A stretch of 64,000 nt of DNA from Streptomyces sp. RPA4-2 (GTDB lineage: Bacteria; Actinomycetota; Actinomycetes; Streptomycetales; Streptomycetaceae). The position numbers and the translations under genes were made by a program. The DNA lies in assembly GCF_012273515.2 (NCBI RefSeq), contig NZ_CP050975.2, forward strand, positions 5,208,001 through 5,272,000, given 5' to 3'. Each line of letters opens with the position of its first letter. Positions within the stretch are counted from its first letter, which is position 1. A model generated the notes under the pieces. That model had not been told where the DNA came from. It saw only the letters and a list, made by a program, of their open reading frames with translations, and searched no databases. This document shows, one piece after another, positions 19,191-28,604 of this stretch.

Positions 19191-20902
19191 GCCCCACCAA
19201 CCTTCCCGCCGGTCCCGAACACGGGCACGTCACCTTCCTCGGTGCCGGACCCGGAGATCCGGGACTACTGACACTGCGCGCCGTGGAGGCGCTGGCGAAC
19301 GCGGACGTCCTCGTCGCCGGGCACGAGGTGCTCGACGTCGTGCGTGCGCACGCCAGGCAGAACGTCGCCGTGCTGAACACGGATACGGAGACGGCTTTCA
19401 GCACGTCCGCCGGTCCGTACTCGGGCACAGGCGCGTCCCAGTCAGCGGTTGTTGACGCCTTGTCAGCAGCCGTTGGTGACCCCGCGTCGAGGGACGCCGC
19501 CAATCTTGTCATGGAGGCCGCGCGGGGCGGCAAGCGGGTCGTGCGTGCGGTGTCCGGTGACCCCGGGCTCGACACGTACGCCGCCGAGGAGATGCTGGCC
19601 TGCGCCGCCGCAGGTGTGCCGTTCGAGGTCGTGCCCGGCGTCGCGGCGGCCGTGGGCGTGCCCGCGTACGCCGGTGTGCCGCTGCGGGACGCGCAGGGCG
19701 CGGACGTGCGGTTCGTCGACGCGCGGACGGCCTCCGACCGGTGCTGGACCGAGGTCGGGGCGTCGGACGGCACGGTCGTCGTGTCGGCGACGCTCGACTC
19801 CGTGGCCGCGGCCGCGGGAGAGCTCGTCGCCTCGGGCCGCAAGCCCGATACACCGATGTCGGTGACGGTCGCGGGTACGACCACGCGGCAGCGGACCTGG
19901 TCTGCCACGCTCGGGACCATCGCGCAGACCCTCAAGCAGGCCAAGGTGCTGCCGTCCCCGGACGGCGGCCGGCCGGTGATAGCCGTGGTCGGTGAGCGTT
20001 CCGCCGCCGCCCAGCGCGACCAGTTGTCGTGGTTCGAGTCCAAGCCGCTGTTCGGCTGGAAGGTGCTCGTGCCGCGCACGAAGGAGCAGGCGGCCTCGCT
20101 CTCCGACCAGCTGCGTTCGTACGGCGCCGTGCCGCACGAGGTGCCCACGATCGCCGTCGAGCCGCCGCGTACGCCGCAGCAGATGGAGCGTGCGGTCAAG
20201 GGGCTCGTCACCGGGCGCTACGAGTGGATCGCCTTCACGTCGGTCAACGCGGTGAAGGCGGTGCGGGAGAAGTTCGAGGAGTACGGGCTCGACGCGCGGG
20301 CCTTCGCCGGGATCAAGGTCGCGGCGGTGGGCGAGCAGACGGCGAAGGCGCTGGTCGCCTTCGGCGTGAAGCCGGACCTGGTGCCGAGCGGGGAGCAGTC
20401 CGCCGCCGGGCTGCTGGACGACTGGCCGCCGTACGACCCGGTGTTCGACCCGATCGACCGGGTGTTCCTGCCGCGGGCGGACATCGCCACCGAGACGCTG
20501 GTCGCGGGGCTCATCGAGCTGGGCTGGGAGGTCGACGACGTCACGGCCTACCGGACCGTGCGGGCGTCGCCGCCGCCGGCGGAGACCCGTGAGGCGATCA
20601 AGGGCGGTGGCTTCGACGCCGTTCTGTTCACGTCCTCGTCCACGGTGCGGAACCTGGTCGGGATCGCGGGCAAGCCGCACAACGTGACGGTGATCGCGTG
20701 TATCGGTCCCGCCACCGCCAAGACGGCGGAGGAGCACGGGCTGCGGGTCGATGTCATGGCTCCGGAGCCGTCGGTGCACAAGCTGGCGGAGGCGTTGGCG
20801 GACTTCGGGTTGCGGCGGCGGGCTGCCGCCGCGGAGGCCGGGGATCCGGTGACGCGGCCCAGTGAGCGGCGGCCGGGGGCGCGGAGGCGGCGGGCCACGT
20901 AG
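19187..20902 (+). CDS. hemD: Fused uroporphyrinogen-III methyltransferase / uroporphyrinogen-III synthase
   Basis: A 571-residue two-domain enzyme. Residues about 15-250 are a CobA/SUMT-type SAM methylase: FLGAGPGDPGLLTLRAVEAL, SGDPGLDTYAAEEM and VVPGVAAAVGVPAYAGVPL. Residues about 275-550 are HemD, which closes hydroxymethylbilane to uroporphyrinogen III: VLVPRTKEQAASL, WIAFTSVNAVKAV, LPRADIATETL and VLFTSSSTVRNLV. The fusion places the branch to siroheme and cobalamin on the heme enzyme. The SUMT motifs are loose (SGDPG in place of GGDPF), so methylase activity is less certain. It starts at TTG 19187, with GGGGGAG 8 bases upstream, overlapping the hemC stop. Confidence 0.9.
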   Translation: MSPTNLPAGPEHGHVTFLGAGPGDPGLLTLRAVEALANADVLVAGHEVLDVVRAHARQNVAVLNTDTETAFSTSAGPYSGTGASQSAVVDALSAAVGDPASRDAANLVMEAARGGKRVVRAVSGDPGLDTYAAEEMLACAAAGVPFEVVPGVAAAVGVPAYAGVPLRDAQGADVRFVDARTASDRCWTEVGASDGTVVVSATLDSVAAAAGELVASGRKPDTPMSVTVAGTTTRQRTWSATLGTIAQTLKQAKVLPSPDGGRPVIAVVGERSAAAQRDQLSWFESKPLFGWKVLVPRTKEQAASLSDQLRSYGAVPHEVPTIAVEPPRTPQQMERAVKGLVTGRYEWIAFTSVNAVKAVREKFEEYGLDARAFAGIKVAAVGEQTAKALVAFGVKPDLVPSGEQSAAGLLDDWPPYDPVFDPIDRVFLPRADIATETLVAGLIELGWEVDDVTAYRTVRASPPPAETREAIKGGGFDAVLFTSSSTVRNLVGIAGKPHNVTVIACIGPATAKTAEEHGLRVDVMAPEPSVHKLAEALADFGLRRRAAAAEAGDPVTRPSERRPGARRRRAT

Positions 20903-21120
20903 GTGTGAGGTGGGAGTGCGGGGCGGTCGGGGTGGATTTTCTTTCGCCCCCGCCGCCCCTACCCGTCCCATCGCCTGCCTGGGGGCTCCGCCCCCAGACC
21001 CTCGCCAGGGGCGCTGTGCCCCCTGGACCCGCGCTCGCCCGAAGTGCTCGTCCTCAATCGCCGGACGGGCTGAACAGGGGCGCGGGGAACTGCGCGACCA
21101 GCCCCCACCCACCCGCGTCC
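20903..21120. repeat. Interspersed intergenic repeat between hemD and hemB
   Basis: This 314-base gap (to 21216) contains TTCGCCCCCGCCGCCCCTAC at 20944, also present at 42099. It also has CTCGTCCTCAATCGCCGG at 21048, repeated at 42174, and a hairpin GGGGGCTCCGCCCCC. A GGGGAACTGCGCGACCAGCC block at 21085 is the reverse of that near 13530. These dyads probably end the rex-hem transcript; hemB then needs its own promoter. Confidence 0.7.
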
Positions 21121-21216
21121 GAAGAACCACCCGCACCAAGCCGCACCCTTCGTACCCGTATCCGTACCGGCACGATGTCGGCAAAAGGGGTGGGGCGGCG
21201 GGCGTAGCGTGGGGGG

Positions 21217-22209
21217 ATGACGAAGTACGGATCCTTCCCCGGTACGCGGCCGCGGCGGCTGCGTACGACGCCGGTGATGCGGCGCATGGTCGCCGAGACC
21301 CGGCTGCACCCCGCCGACTTCATCCTCCCCGCGTTCGTGCGGGAGGGCGTGAGCGAGCCGGTGCCGATCGGGGCGATGCCCGGTGTCGTGCAGCACACCC
21401 GGGACAGCCTGAAGAAGGCGGCCCTGGAGGCGGTGGAGGCCGGAATCTCGGGGATCATGCTCTTCGGGGTGCCGGAGGACTCGAAGAAGGACGCCGTGGG
21501 GACGCCCGGCACCGATCCGGACGGGATCCTGCAGCTCGCCCTCCGTGATGTGCGCGCCGAGGTCGGGGACGAACTCCTCGTCATGTCCGACCTGTGTCTG
21601 GACGAGACCATCGACCACGGGCACTGCGGAGTCCTCGACGCGGAAGGGCGCGTGGACAACGACGCGACCCTGGAGCGCTACGCCGAGATGGCCCAGGTCC
21701 AGGCCGACGCCGGGGCCCATGTGGTGGGCCCCAGCGGGATGATGGACGGGCAGATCGGCGTCATCCGGGACGCCCTGGACCAGATCGGCCGCGAGGACGT
21801 CGCCATCCTCGCCTACACCGCCAAGTACTCCTCGGCCTTCTACGGGCCCTTCCGGGAGGCCGTCGGCTCCTCGCTCAAGGGCGACCGCAAGACGTACCAG
21901 CAGGATCCCGCGAACCTCCGGGAGTCCATGCGGGAGCTCGCCCTCGACCTGGAGGAGGGCGCCGACATGGTGATGGTGAAGCCGGCCGGACCCTACCTGG
22001 ACGTTCTCGCGCGGGTCGCCGACGCGGTGGACGTGCCCGTGGCCGCGTACCAGATCTCCGGCGAGTACTCGATGATCGAGGCGGCGGCGGAGAAGGGCTG
22101 GATCGACCGGGACAAGGCGATCCTGGAGACGCTGACCGGCATCAAGCGGGCCGGGGCGCGGAACATCCTCACCTACTGGGCGACCGAGGTCGCCCGGACG
22201 CTGCGCTAG
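21217..22209 (+). CDS. hemB: Delta-aminolevulinic acid dehydratase (porphobilinogen synthase)
   Basis: Condenses two aminolevulinates to porphobilinogen. The 330 residues are full length. The Schiff-base lysines are K203 ([13 protein letters not shown]) and K255 ([12 protein letters not shown]). The metal region reads [15 protein letters not shown]127, D129 and C137 stand where E. coli has three zinc cysteines, so the site is a Cys/Asp/Cys hybrid. The N-terminal arm ([13 protein letters not shown]) for octamer assembly is present. It starts at ATG 21217. It lies downstream of rex-hemACD but 314 bases away across a repeat, so it may be separately controlled. Confidence 0.96.
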   Translation: MTKYGSFPGTRPRRLRTTPVMRRMVAETRLHPADFILPAFVREGVSEPVPIGAMPGVVQHTRDSLKKAALEAVEAGISGIMLFGVPEDSKKDAVGTPGTDPDGILQLALRDVRAEVGDELLVMSDLCLDETIDHGHCGVLDAEGRVDNDATLERYAEMAQVQADAGAHVVGPSGMMDGQIGVIRDALDQIGREDVAILAYTAKYSSAFYGPFREAVGSSLKGDRKTYQQDPANLRESMRELALDLEEGADMVMVKPAGPYLDVLARVADAVDVPVAAYQISGEYSMIEAAAEKGWIDRDKAILETLTGIKRAGARNILTYWATEVARTLR

Positions 22210-22239
22210 GCCGCCTTCGGCCGGTGGCCCCGGGAAGGC

Positions 22240-22959
22240 TCAGTAGGACAGCGCGTCGTCCAGGCTCTGCTGCCAGTACGTCACCGTGAGCTTGTCGTCG
22301 ACGTACACGCCCTTCGCGGGGAGGGCCGGGGTCGAGGTGGCGCCCTTCGCGAAGCCGACCACCAGGGTCTTCGCCGTGTAGCCGTTGCCGCCGCTGCCGT
22401 CGCCGGCCGACAGGAGGACGCCCGCGTAGCCGGACTCGCCCGGGGCGAGGGTGACGACCGCCTGCGGGTGGGTCTGCTCGGCGACCGGGGGGACCGACTG
22501 GGCCTCGCCGAAGCGGGCGATCGGGTAGCCGGTCAGGTCGCAGTTCTTCGAGCCGGTGTTGGTGACGGTGAGGAGCAGGTGGTTGAGGGGGCGGGACACC
22601 TCGGTCGCGGTGGTCCGGGTGTTGGCGCCGTTGCAGGCGGCGTTCCGGGTGCCGCCCGTGCCGCCCGTGCCGGTGCCGCCTCCCGTGGCCTTGCCGCCGC
22701 CCGTCTTGCCGGAGGAACCGTTCGCGGAGCCCTTCGTGGAGCCCTTCGTCGGGGTGGCGGCCGAGCCTCCCGTCGAGGCGCCGCTGTCGGCCGCCGGCTT
22801 CGCCGTCGTCGAACCGCCCGGCTGAGCCGAGGACTGTGACGCGGCGGACGGGCCCTCGTCCCGTACGCCCTTTCCGTTGTCGCACGCCGTGAGGGCGAGC
22901 GCGGCGAGCGCGACCGTCGAGGCGGCGAGCAGACGGGTACGGACGGTGCGTGCGGACAT
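22240..22959 (-). CDS. DUF4232-type secreted lipoprotein
   Basis: A 239-residue exported lipoprotein. The signal peptide ends in the lipobox LTAC, with C26 lipidated. A long Gly/Ser/Thr/Lys linker (30-105) is followed by a DUF4232 beta-sandwich (about 105-239). This has two cysteines (AACNGANTR and SKNCDLTGYP) that probably form a disulfide, and ends in WQQSLDDALSY. The family is common in streptomycetes and its function is unknown. It starts at ATG 22959 with a GGGGGA site. It converges on hemB with only 30 bases between stops. Confidence 0.8.
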   Translation of the reverse strand: MSARTVRTRLLAASTVALAALALTACDNGKGVRDEGPSAASQSSAQPGGSTTAKPAADSGASTGGSAATPTKGSTKGSANGSSGKTGGGKATGGGTGTGGTGGTRNAACNGANTRTTATEVSRPLNHLLLTVTNTGSKNCDLTGYPIARFGEAQSVPPVAEQTHPQAVVTLAPGESGYAGVLLSAGDGSGGNGYTAKTLVVGFAKGATSTPALPAKGVYVDDKLTVTYWQQSLDDALSY

Positions 22960-23121
22960 GGGTGATCCCCCTGTGGATGTCGGACCGGGTCGGCCGCTCG
23001 AACGGTCGGGGCGAGCGGCGTGCTTGGATGGCCACAGCTTGTGGGGTGATCCCTCCCAGCCGCCACGGTTGCCGGGAGATACGGGACGCCGGAACGTTCG
23101 TAAGGGGTCTGACCTGGGGGA

Positions 23122-24489
23122 ATGTCATCCCCCTGGAATGCGGCCCGGGACGCGGGGGATGGGGGAACGGTGGCCGGGGACGAGTTCGCGGGATTGCTTC
23201 GGGAGTTGAAGGAGCGGTCCGGGCTCAGTTACGGGGCGCTCGCGAAGCGGCTGCACGTGAGTACGTCCACGCTGCACCGGTACGTGAACGGGGACGCCGT
23301 ACCGACGGACTACGCGCCGGTGGAGCGGCTCGCGCGGGCGTGCCGGGCGACGCCGGAGGAGCTGGTGGATCTGCACCGGCGGTGGGTTCTCGCGGACGCG
23401 CTGCGGGGGCAGAAGGGCGCGGTCGCGGGGGCCCTGCCGGACGTCGTCGCGGGTGCCGGGCCGGGTTTCGTGCCGGAGACCGGTCAGGAGGCTGGTCCGG
23501 AGGCGGGCCAGGAGGCCGGGCTGGAGGCTGGTCCGGAGGCGGGCCAGGAGGCCGTCGCTCAGGCGCCGGTGCGGCGGAGTCGACGGGCCGTGGCGCTCGC
23601 CGCCGCCGGTGCCGTCGTGCTGGCCGCCGTCGCCTCCACCGCGCTCGTCGTGCGCCTCGGGTCCGGCACGAGCGACGACGACACCAAGGGGCATGCCGTG
23701 GCCCTCGGCATACCGCCCGGCGCGCGCCTGCGTGCCGACAGCACCCCGACCGGCGCGCGTCAGGGGTCGGCGTCGCCGTCCGCCTCGCGCGACGGCGGAC
23801 CCACGGCGTCCTCCTCGTCGATCGGCGGGGCGGTGGACCCGGTGGACCAGGACGCCTCAACCGGGAAGGGCGCCGGCGAGGACGGCGCCACCGCGCCGAC
23901 CGTCGTCGCCGACCCGTACAAGTGGGACGGCCCGTGCAGTCAGCACTATCTGGTGAACCGGAAGGCCGAGCAGGTGCCGCCGCCGCCCAACGAGGCGGAC
24001 GCGCGGGGGTGGGTCGGCGCGCTCGGCGGGGTCGCCGGCGGGCAGCAGATGCTCGCGCTGACCGTGCAGGGCACCGGGAGGGCCACCGTCGTCCTGCGGG
24101 GTCTGCATGTGCGGGTGCTGGAGAAGAACGCGCCGCTCGCCTGGAACGACTACGCGATGGGCGTCGGCTGCGGTGGCGGTGTGGAGACCAAGTCGTTCGC
24201 CGTGGACCTCGACGCGGGGCGGCCCGTGACCGCGCCCAAGGCCGGACAGCGGGACTTCCCCTACAAGGTCAGTGAGTCCGACCCCGAGGTGTTCTACGTC
24301 TTCGCGGACGCCCAGGCGCACGACGTGAGCTGGTACCTGGAGCTGGACTGGTCCAGCGGGTCGAAGAGCGGCACGGTGCGGGTCGACGACCACGGGAAGC
24401 CGTTCCGGACGAGCGGGAGCCTCGGACGTCCCGCGTACGACTATCCGCTGGGCGGAAGCGAGTGGCAGACGGCGGCTCCCGCCGGGTAG
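23122..24489 (+). CDS. Membrane-anchored XRE-type HTH protein with extracytoplasmic domain
   Basis: A 455-residue protein in three parts. A helix-turn-helix is at about 22-80 (LRELKERSGLSYGALAKRLHVSTSTLHRYVNG). A Gly/Glu/Ala linker contains a duplicated 12-residue unit (about 120-145). A membrane span lies at about 155-177 (AVALAAAGAVVLAAVASTALVV), followed by an outside domain with two cysteines (GPCSQHY and GVGCGGG). The layout suggests that an envelope signal is sensed outside and DNA is bound inside, as in other anchored one-component regulators. Start ATG 23122 is uncertain; GTG 23170 would also keep the HTH. It is divergent from the DUF4232 gene. Confidence 0.75.
   Translation: MSSPWNAARDAGDGGTVAGDEFAGLLRELKERSGLSYGALAKRLHVSTSTLHRYVNGDAVPTDYAPVERLARACRATPEELVDLHRRWVLADALRGQKGAVAGALPDVVAGAGPGFVPETGQEAGPEAGQEAGLEAGPEAGQEAVAQAPVRRSRRAVALAAAGAVVLAAVASTALVVRLGSGTSDDDTKGHAVALGIPPGARLRADSTPTGARQGSASPSASRDGGPTASSSSIGGAVDPVDQDASTGKGAGEDGATAPTVVADPYKWDGPCSQHYLVNRKAEQVPPPPNEADARGWVGALGGVAGGQQMLALTVQGTGRATVVLRGLHVRVLEKNAPLAWNDYAMGVGCGGGVETKSFAVDLDAGRPVTAPKAGQRDFPYKVSESDPEVFYVFADAQAHDVSWYLELDWSSGSKSGTVRVDDHGKPFRTSGSLGRPAYDYPLGGSEWQTAAPAG
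23487..23553 (+). repeat. Two identical 31-bp repeats within the HTH gene
   Basis: Identical 31-base copies occur at 23487-23517 and 23523-23553, a 36-base period equal to 12 codons (GPEAGQEA type). They form the linker before the membrane span. Such in-frame repeats can expand or contract without a frameshift. Confidence 0.9.
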
Positions 24490-24581
24490 GGCTCTGGTGT
24501 CGCCGACCCGGGCACGATCAAGTCGCCCCAGGAGTTAGGTTGTTGCTCGTTTGATAACGCGACTCTCCAGGGAGAGGCTTT

Positions 24582-25484
24582 ATGCCCGGTGATGCTCTCA
24601 GCCAGGACCCCGCCGAGCTGAGAAGGAGGATCGACACCACCAAGGCGCACCCGGCTCGCGTCTACGACGTCTTCCTCGGGGGCAAGGACAACTACCCGGT
24701 CGACCGGAACGCTGCCGCCGCGGCGCTCGCGGCCAACCCGCGCGGATACCTCGACGTCCGGCACAACCGGGACTTCCTGCGGCGCGCGGTGACCACGCTG
24801 ACCCGGGAGGACGGCATCCGCCAGTACCTGGACATAGGTACGGGACTGCCGACGCAGGAGAACGTGCACCAGATCGCCCAGCGGATCGAGCCCACGTCCC
24901 GGGTCGTGTACGTCGACAACGACCCGGTGGTCCTCGCCCACGCGCGGGCGCTGCTCACCAGTGGGCCGGAGGGGGTGACCGACTACGTCGACGCGGACCT
25001 CAAGCAGCCCGCGCAGATTCTCCAGGAGGCCGCCAAGACCCTCGACCTCGACCAGCCGGTCGCGCTCGTGCTGGTGGCGATCCTGCACTTCATCGAGGAC
25101 GACGAGGCCTATCCGATCGTCCGTGATCTGGTGAAGGCGCTGCCGTCCGGGAGCCGGGTGGTGCTCAGCCATCTCACCGAGGACCTGAACGCCGAGAACG
25201 TCCGGGCGGTGCAGCGGACGTACACCGAGCGCGGGTTCACGTTCGTGCTGCGGTCCAAGGCCGAGGTCGAGCGGTTCTTCACGGAGAACGGGCTCGAACC
25301 GGACGAGCCGGGTGTCGTCCCCGTGCACCACTGGCGGCCCGACGGGGCGGCGCCCGCTCCCGAGGTGGCCGATCCGGGGTACCTCGCGAGCCTCGACGAC
25401 ATCGAGAAGGTCCGCTACCGCGACATCAACGACGTCACGGACGCCGACATCAACGTCTACGGGGCGACCGCCGTCAAGCGCTGA
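24582..25484 (+). CDS. SAM-dependent methyltransferase, DUF574 (Methyltransf_19) family
   Basis: A 300-residue cytosolic protein. The family's N-terminal signature HPARVYDVFLGGKDNYPVDR (about 23-42) is followed by RHNRDFLRRAV. The SAM-binding loop is YLDIGTGLPTQEN (about 82-94), the acidic strand end VVYVDNDPVVLAHA, and the block ALVLVAILHFIEDDE. This family is amplified in Streptomyces and most members have no known substrate. It starts at ATG 24582 with GGGAGAGG upstream. It is flanked by its own terminator and looks monocistronic. Confidence 0.85.
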   Translation: MPGDALSQDPAELRRRIDTTKAHPARVYDVFLGGKDNYPVDRNAAAAALAANPRGYLDVRHNRDFLRRAVTTLTREDGIRQYLDIGTGLPTQENVHQIAQRIEPTSRVVYVDNDPVVLAHARALLTSGPEGVTDYVDADLKQPAQILQEAAKTLDLDQPVALVLVAILHFIEDDEAYPIVRDLVKALPSGSRVVLSHLTEDLNAENVRAVQRTYTERGFTFVLRSKAEVERFFTENGLEPDEPGVVPVHHWRPDGAAPAPEVADPGYLASLDDIEKVRYRDINDVTDADINVYGATAVKR

Positions 25485-25490
25485 ACGCCC

Positions 25491-25533
25491 GGCGGGGGCG
25501 GCGGGCCGGGTCTCCCGCACCGCCGCCCCCGCC
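25491..25533. terminator. Bidirectional terminator
   Basis: A perfect 14-bp stem (GGCGGGGGCGGCGG / CCGCCGCCCCCGCC) with a 15-base loop lies between the convergent methyltransferase and DUF4253 genes. There is no T run. Confidence 0.65.
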
Positions 25534-25545
25534 GCCCGAGGGGGC

Positions 25546-26460
25546 TCAGTCCCACCAGAAGGACCACACCCGCCGGCCGAGCACCTCGTGCTCCGCGTAC
25601 GCGCGCAGCGTCTCGTGGTGGCCCTGGGTGATGTTGTCCGGGCAGAACGCGAAGTGCTCGGCCGCCACCGCCTCGGCCTCGTCCCGGGTCCGGGGCGGCG
25701 CCGCCACCGACAGCACCAGCCGGTCGAAGGTGAGGGCCACGACCCGTATGCCGAAGCGGTCCTCCCAGGAGCGCAGCACCGCGCACAGGCGGGCCACGTC
25801 ACCCTCGTGGTTCAGCGGGCCGGACCAGCCGATCGCCGCCGGGACGTCCGCGCTGCGGCGGGCCGGGACCAGCGCGAGGCGCGGCTCCTTGAGCCACGAG
25901 CCGCTGTCCGTGAGGGAGTCGGCGATCTCGGCGGCACGGGTGTCGGGGTCGGTCTCCTGTTCCGTGGCGGGCGCGAGACCGGGCCAGGCGGGGCCGAACG
26001 GCGCGACCTTCTCGTCGTACGTCGGCCGCTCGCCGAAGACCTCGACGACGGCCTGCCTGCCGGGGTAGTCCTCGTCCGCGCCGAGTTCCTCCGCCGCGTA
26101 CTCGTCCCAGAACTCCGCGAGTACGTCCTCGGCGTCGTGGTCCCCGGGGTACGACACCTCGCCCGGCATCAACTCCCAGTCCTCCGGGGCGCCCTGAGCA
26201 CCACCCACGTCGATGACGAGGGGGAGCAGCCCGGACGTCCGCCGCGCGGGCTCCAGCGCCGCCCAGCCGCCGGGGGCCGCCGGTCCGCCGGCGTGCCACA
26301 GCAGCGGCTCGCGCGACGGGCCGTCGTTCTCCCCCACTGCCTCAAGGGCGTGGGAGGTACCCCCAGCGTCGATCAGTCTCCCGGCCGGGAGTTCAAGCCC
26401 GAGCGTGTGGCCGCTCGGGTCGGCCGCCAGCTTCGGCAGCGGGTTAGGAAGTGTCGCCAT
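25546..26460 (-). CDS. DUF4253 domain protein
   Basis: A 304-residue soluble protein. The C-terminal 110 residues carry the DUF4253 signature (RLALVPARRSADVPAAIGW, then WEDRFGIRVVALTFDRLVLSVAAPP, AAEHFAFCPDNI and FWWD at the end). The start is placed at ATG 26460 (MATLPNPLPKL); a GTG 10 codons upstream is possible. Residues around 40-55 (DAGGTSHALEAVGENDG) are encoded by a copy of an intergenic repeat, see 26328-26368. The function is unknown. The family is frequent in Streptomyces as a stand-alone protein, sometimes linked with immunity/SMI1-like proteins, but nothing nearby suggests that here. Confidence 0.72.
   Translation of the reverse strand: MATLPNPLPKLAADPSGHTLGLELPAGRLIDAGGTSHALEAVGENDGPSREPLLWHAGGPAAPGGWAALEPARRTSGLLPLVIDVGGAQGAPEDWELMPGEVSYPGDHDAEDVLAEFWDEYAAEELGADEDYPGRQAVVEVFGERPTYDEKVAPFGPAWPGLAPATEQETDPDTRAAEIADSLTDSGSWLKEPRLALVPARRSADVPAAIGWSGPLNHEGDVARLCAVLRSWEDRFGIRVVALTFDRLVLSVAAPPRTRDEAEAVAAEHFAFCPDNITQGHHETLRAYAEHEVLGRRVWSFWWD
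26328..26368 (-). repeat. Intergenic-type repeat inside the DUF4253 gene
   Basis: On the minus strand this reads CTGGGGGTACCTCCCACGCC then TTGAGGCAGTGGGGGAGAA. It is the GGGGGTACCTCCC palindromic type often seen between Streptomyces genes. Here it is read in frame, adding about 14 residues to the protein. A related GGGGGAGTACC motif occurs at 37485. Confidence 0.6.
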
Positions 26461-26567
26461 GCCGGTGACTGTAGGGGCCGCCACTGACAACGCGAGGCGA
26501 GCCCCCCGTTCCTGCCTCGCGACAGCCTCAACGACGGTGCGGCCGAAAGAAGTTGATGCCGCGACGA

Positions 26568-26609
26568 CGGCCCCGGTGGGACGGTGATGTCACCGTCGCA
26601 CCGGGGCCG
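26568..26609. terminator. Terminator downstream of argS
   Basis: An 11-bp outer stem (CGGCCCCGGTG / CACCGGGGCCG) and an 8-bp inner stem (GACGGTGA / TCACCGTC) are separated by a small bulge. It lies 27 bases past the argS stop on the minus strand and ahead of the DUF4253 start. Confidence 0.65.
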
Positions 26610-26635
26610 CGAGGTCCGCGCGTCCCGCCCGGCCG

Positions 26636-28405
26636 TCAGAGCCGCTCGGGCGTCCGGATGCCCAGCAGGGCCATGCCCTGGTGGAGGGTCCGGGCCGTCA
26701 GGTCGCAGAGGAACAGCCGGTTCTCCGCCACCTCCTGGGCCGGCGCCGGCTTGATCACCGGGCACTGGTCGTAGAACGTCGTGTAGAGCGACGCCAGCTG
26801 GTACAGGTACGCCGCCAGCTTGTGCGGCGCGTACTCCGCGGCGACCTCCTCCAGCGTCTCCGCGAACCGGTCCAGGTGCAGGCCCAGTTCCCGCTCCGCC
26901 GGGGCCAGTTCGAGCTCCGGGTGCGCCAGCGCCGTACGGTCACCGGCCTTGCCGAAGATCGACCGGATACGGGCGTACGCGTACTGGAGGTACACCGACG
27001 TGTCGCCGTTCAGCGAGACCATCTGGTCCAGGTCGAACTTGTAGTCCCGGACGGCGGAGGTGGAGAGGTCCGCGTACTTCACGGCGCCGATACCGACGTA
27101 CCGGCCGTTCTCCACGATCTCCTGCTCGCTCAGGCCCACCTTCTCGGCCTTCTCGCGGACCACGGTCGTCGCCCGCTCGATCGCCTCGTCCAGCAGGTCC
27201 ACCAGCCGGATCGTCTCGCCCTCACGGGTCTTGAACGGCTTGCCGTCCTTGCCCAGCACCGTGCCGAAGGCGAGCTGGTGCGCCTTCACGTCGTCGTTCA
27301 GCCAGCCCGCCCTGCGCGCGGTCTCGAAGACCATCTTGAAGTGCAGGGACTGGCGGGCGTCCACGACGTACAGGAGCGTCGACGCCTTGAGCCGGAAGAC
27401 ACGGTCGCGGATCGCGGACAGGTCGGTCGCCGCGTAGCCGTAGCCGCCGTCCGACTTCCGCACGATCAGCGGCACCGGGTTGCCCTCGGGGCCCTTGATG
27501 TCGTCGAAGAAGACGCACAGGGCGCCCTCCGAGCGGACCGCGACGCCGGACTCCTCCAGGAGACGGCAGGTCTCGTCCAGCATGTCGTTGTAACCGGACT
27601 CGCCGACCACGTCCGGGTCGCGGATCTCCATGTCCAGCTTCTCGAAGACCGAGTAGAAGTAGATCTTCGACTCGTCCACGAACTTCTGCCACATGGCCAG
27701 CGTCTCGGGCTCGCCCGCCTGGAGGTCCACCACCCGGCGCCGCGCCCGCGTCTTGAACTCCTCGTCGGAGTCGAAGAGCGTCCGCGCCGCCTTGTAGAGC
27801 CGGTTCAGGTTCGACATGGCCTCCTCGCCGGAGACCTCGCCGCCCTGGTGGTCCAGCTCGTGCGGGTGCTCGATCAGGTACTGGATGAGCATGCCGAACT
27901 GGGTGCCCCAGTCGCCGATGTGGTGACGCCGTACGACGGACTCGCCCACGAACTCCAGGATCTGGACCACCGCGTCACCGATCACGGCCGAGCGGAGGTG
28001 ACCTACGTGCATCTCCTTCGCCACGTTCGGCTGCGCGTAGTCGATCACCGTCGTGCCCGGGTGCTCCACGAGCGGCACGCCGAGGCGCTCGCCGTCCGCG
28101 TACCGCGCCGCCAGGTTCTCGGTGATCGCCCGGTCGGTGATCGTGATGTTCAGGAAGCCGGGTCCGGAGACCTCGATGTCCTTGATCACCTCACCCGACT
28201 CGACCCGCGCCACGACCTGCGTCGCCAGCTCTCTCGGGTTCGCCTTCGCCTTCTTCGCGAGCGCCAGGATCCCGTTGGCCTGGAAGTCGGCCCGGTCGCT
28301 TCGTCGCAGCAGCGGGTCCGCGGAACCGGCCTCCGGCAGGGCTGCCGTGAGGGCGTCCGCGAGGCGCTGGTGGACGGAAGCGGTGAGGGACGTGACCGAG
28401 GCCAT
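26636..28405 (-). CDS. argS: Arginyl-tRNA synthetase
   Basis: A class I aminoacyl-tRNA synthetase charging tRNA-Arg, 589 residues. The N-terminal additional domain (1-110) ends in [11 protein letters not shown]. The HIGH-type motif is HVGH at 133-136 ([16 protein letters not shown]). WGTQFGML and the KMSKS-loop equivalent GKPFKTREG follow, as usual for ArgRS, which often lacks a canonical KMSKS. The anticodon-binding helical domain is at the C-terminus, ending LGIRTPERL. It starts at ATG 28405 (MASVTSL); the open frame further upstream is not protein-like. It is divergent from lysS across a 199-base promoter region. Confidence 0.96.
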   Translation of the reverse strand: MASVTSLTASVHQRLADALTAALPEAGSADPLLRRSDRADFQANGILALAKKAKANPRELATQVVARVESGEVIKDIEVSGPGFLNITITDRAITENLAARYADGERLGVPLVEHPGTTVIDYAQPNVAKEMHVGHLRSAVIGDAVVQILEFVGESVVRRHHIGDWGTQFGMLIQYLIEHPHELDHQGGEVSGEEAMSNLNRLYKAARTLFDSDEEFKTRARRRVVDLQAGEPETLAMWQKFVDESKIYFYSVFEKLDMEIRDPDVVGESGYNDMLDETCRLLEESGVAVRSEGALCVFFDDIKGPEGNPVPLIVRKSDGGYGYAATDLSAIRDRVFRLKASTLLYVVDARQSLHFKMVFETARRAGWLNDDVKAHQLAFGTVLGKDGKPFKTREGETIRLVDLLDEAIERATTVVREKAEKVGLSEQEIVENGRYVGIGAVKYADLSTSAVRDYKFDLDQMVSLNGDTSVYLQYAYARIRSIFGKAGDRTALAHPELELAPAERELGLHLDRFAETLEEVAAEYAPHKLAAYLYQLASLYTTFYDQCPVIKPAPAQEVAENRLFLCDLTARTLHQGMALLGIRTPERL

Positions 28406-28604
28406 GGGGTGGATGCCGTTCTCCTCGAGGGATTCAGATGGACCCGGCCAGTATCCCATGGGGGAGCAAGCGGAATTCGCTGCGACGGACCGGCGGCGCC
28501 GGGTGACGAGGGGCACTGAAAAGCCGTTTTCGTGGTTCCGGTCCCAGCTGGGAGAATGGTCCGGTCAGCCGTACTGGCGTATCAGAAAGAAGGACGTGCC
28601 GATC
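28406..28604. promoter_or_regulatory. argS-lysS divergent intergenic region
   Basis: This 199-base region must hold both promoters of the two synthetase genes. I see the ribosome-binding site GAAGGA (28589-28594) for lysS. I see no recognisable T-box, hairpin leader or clear -10/-35 pair. Confidence 0.5.

Noticed and set aside
26636..28516. Longer argS start at 28516
   Set aside because: The extra 37 residues are not protein-like and overlap the lysS promoter region; MASVTSL at 28405 fits the family.
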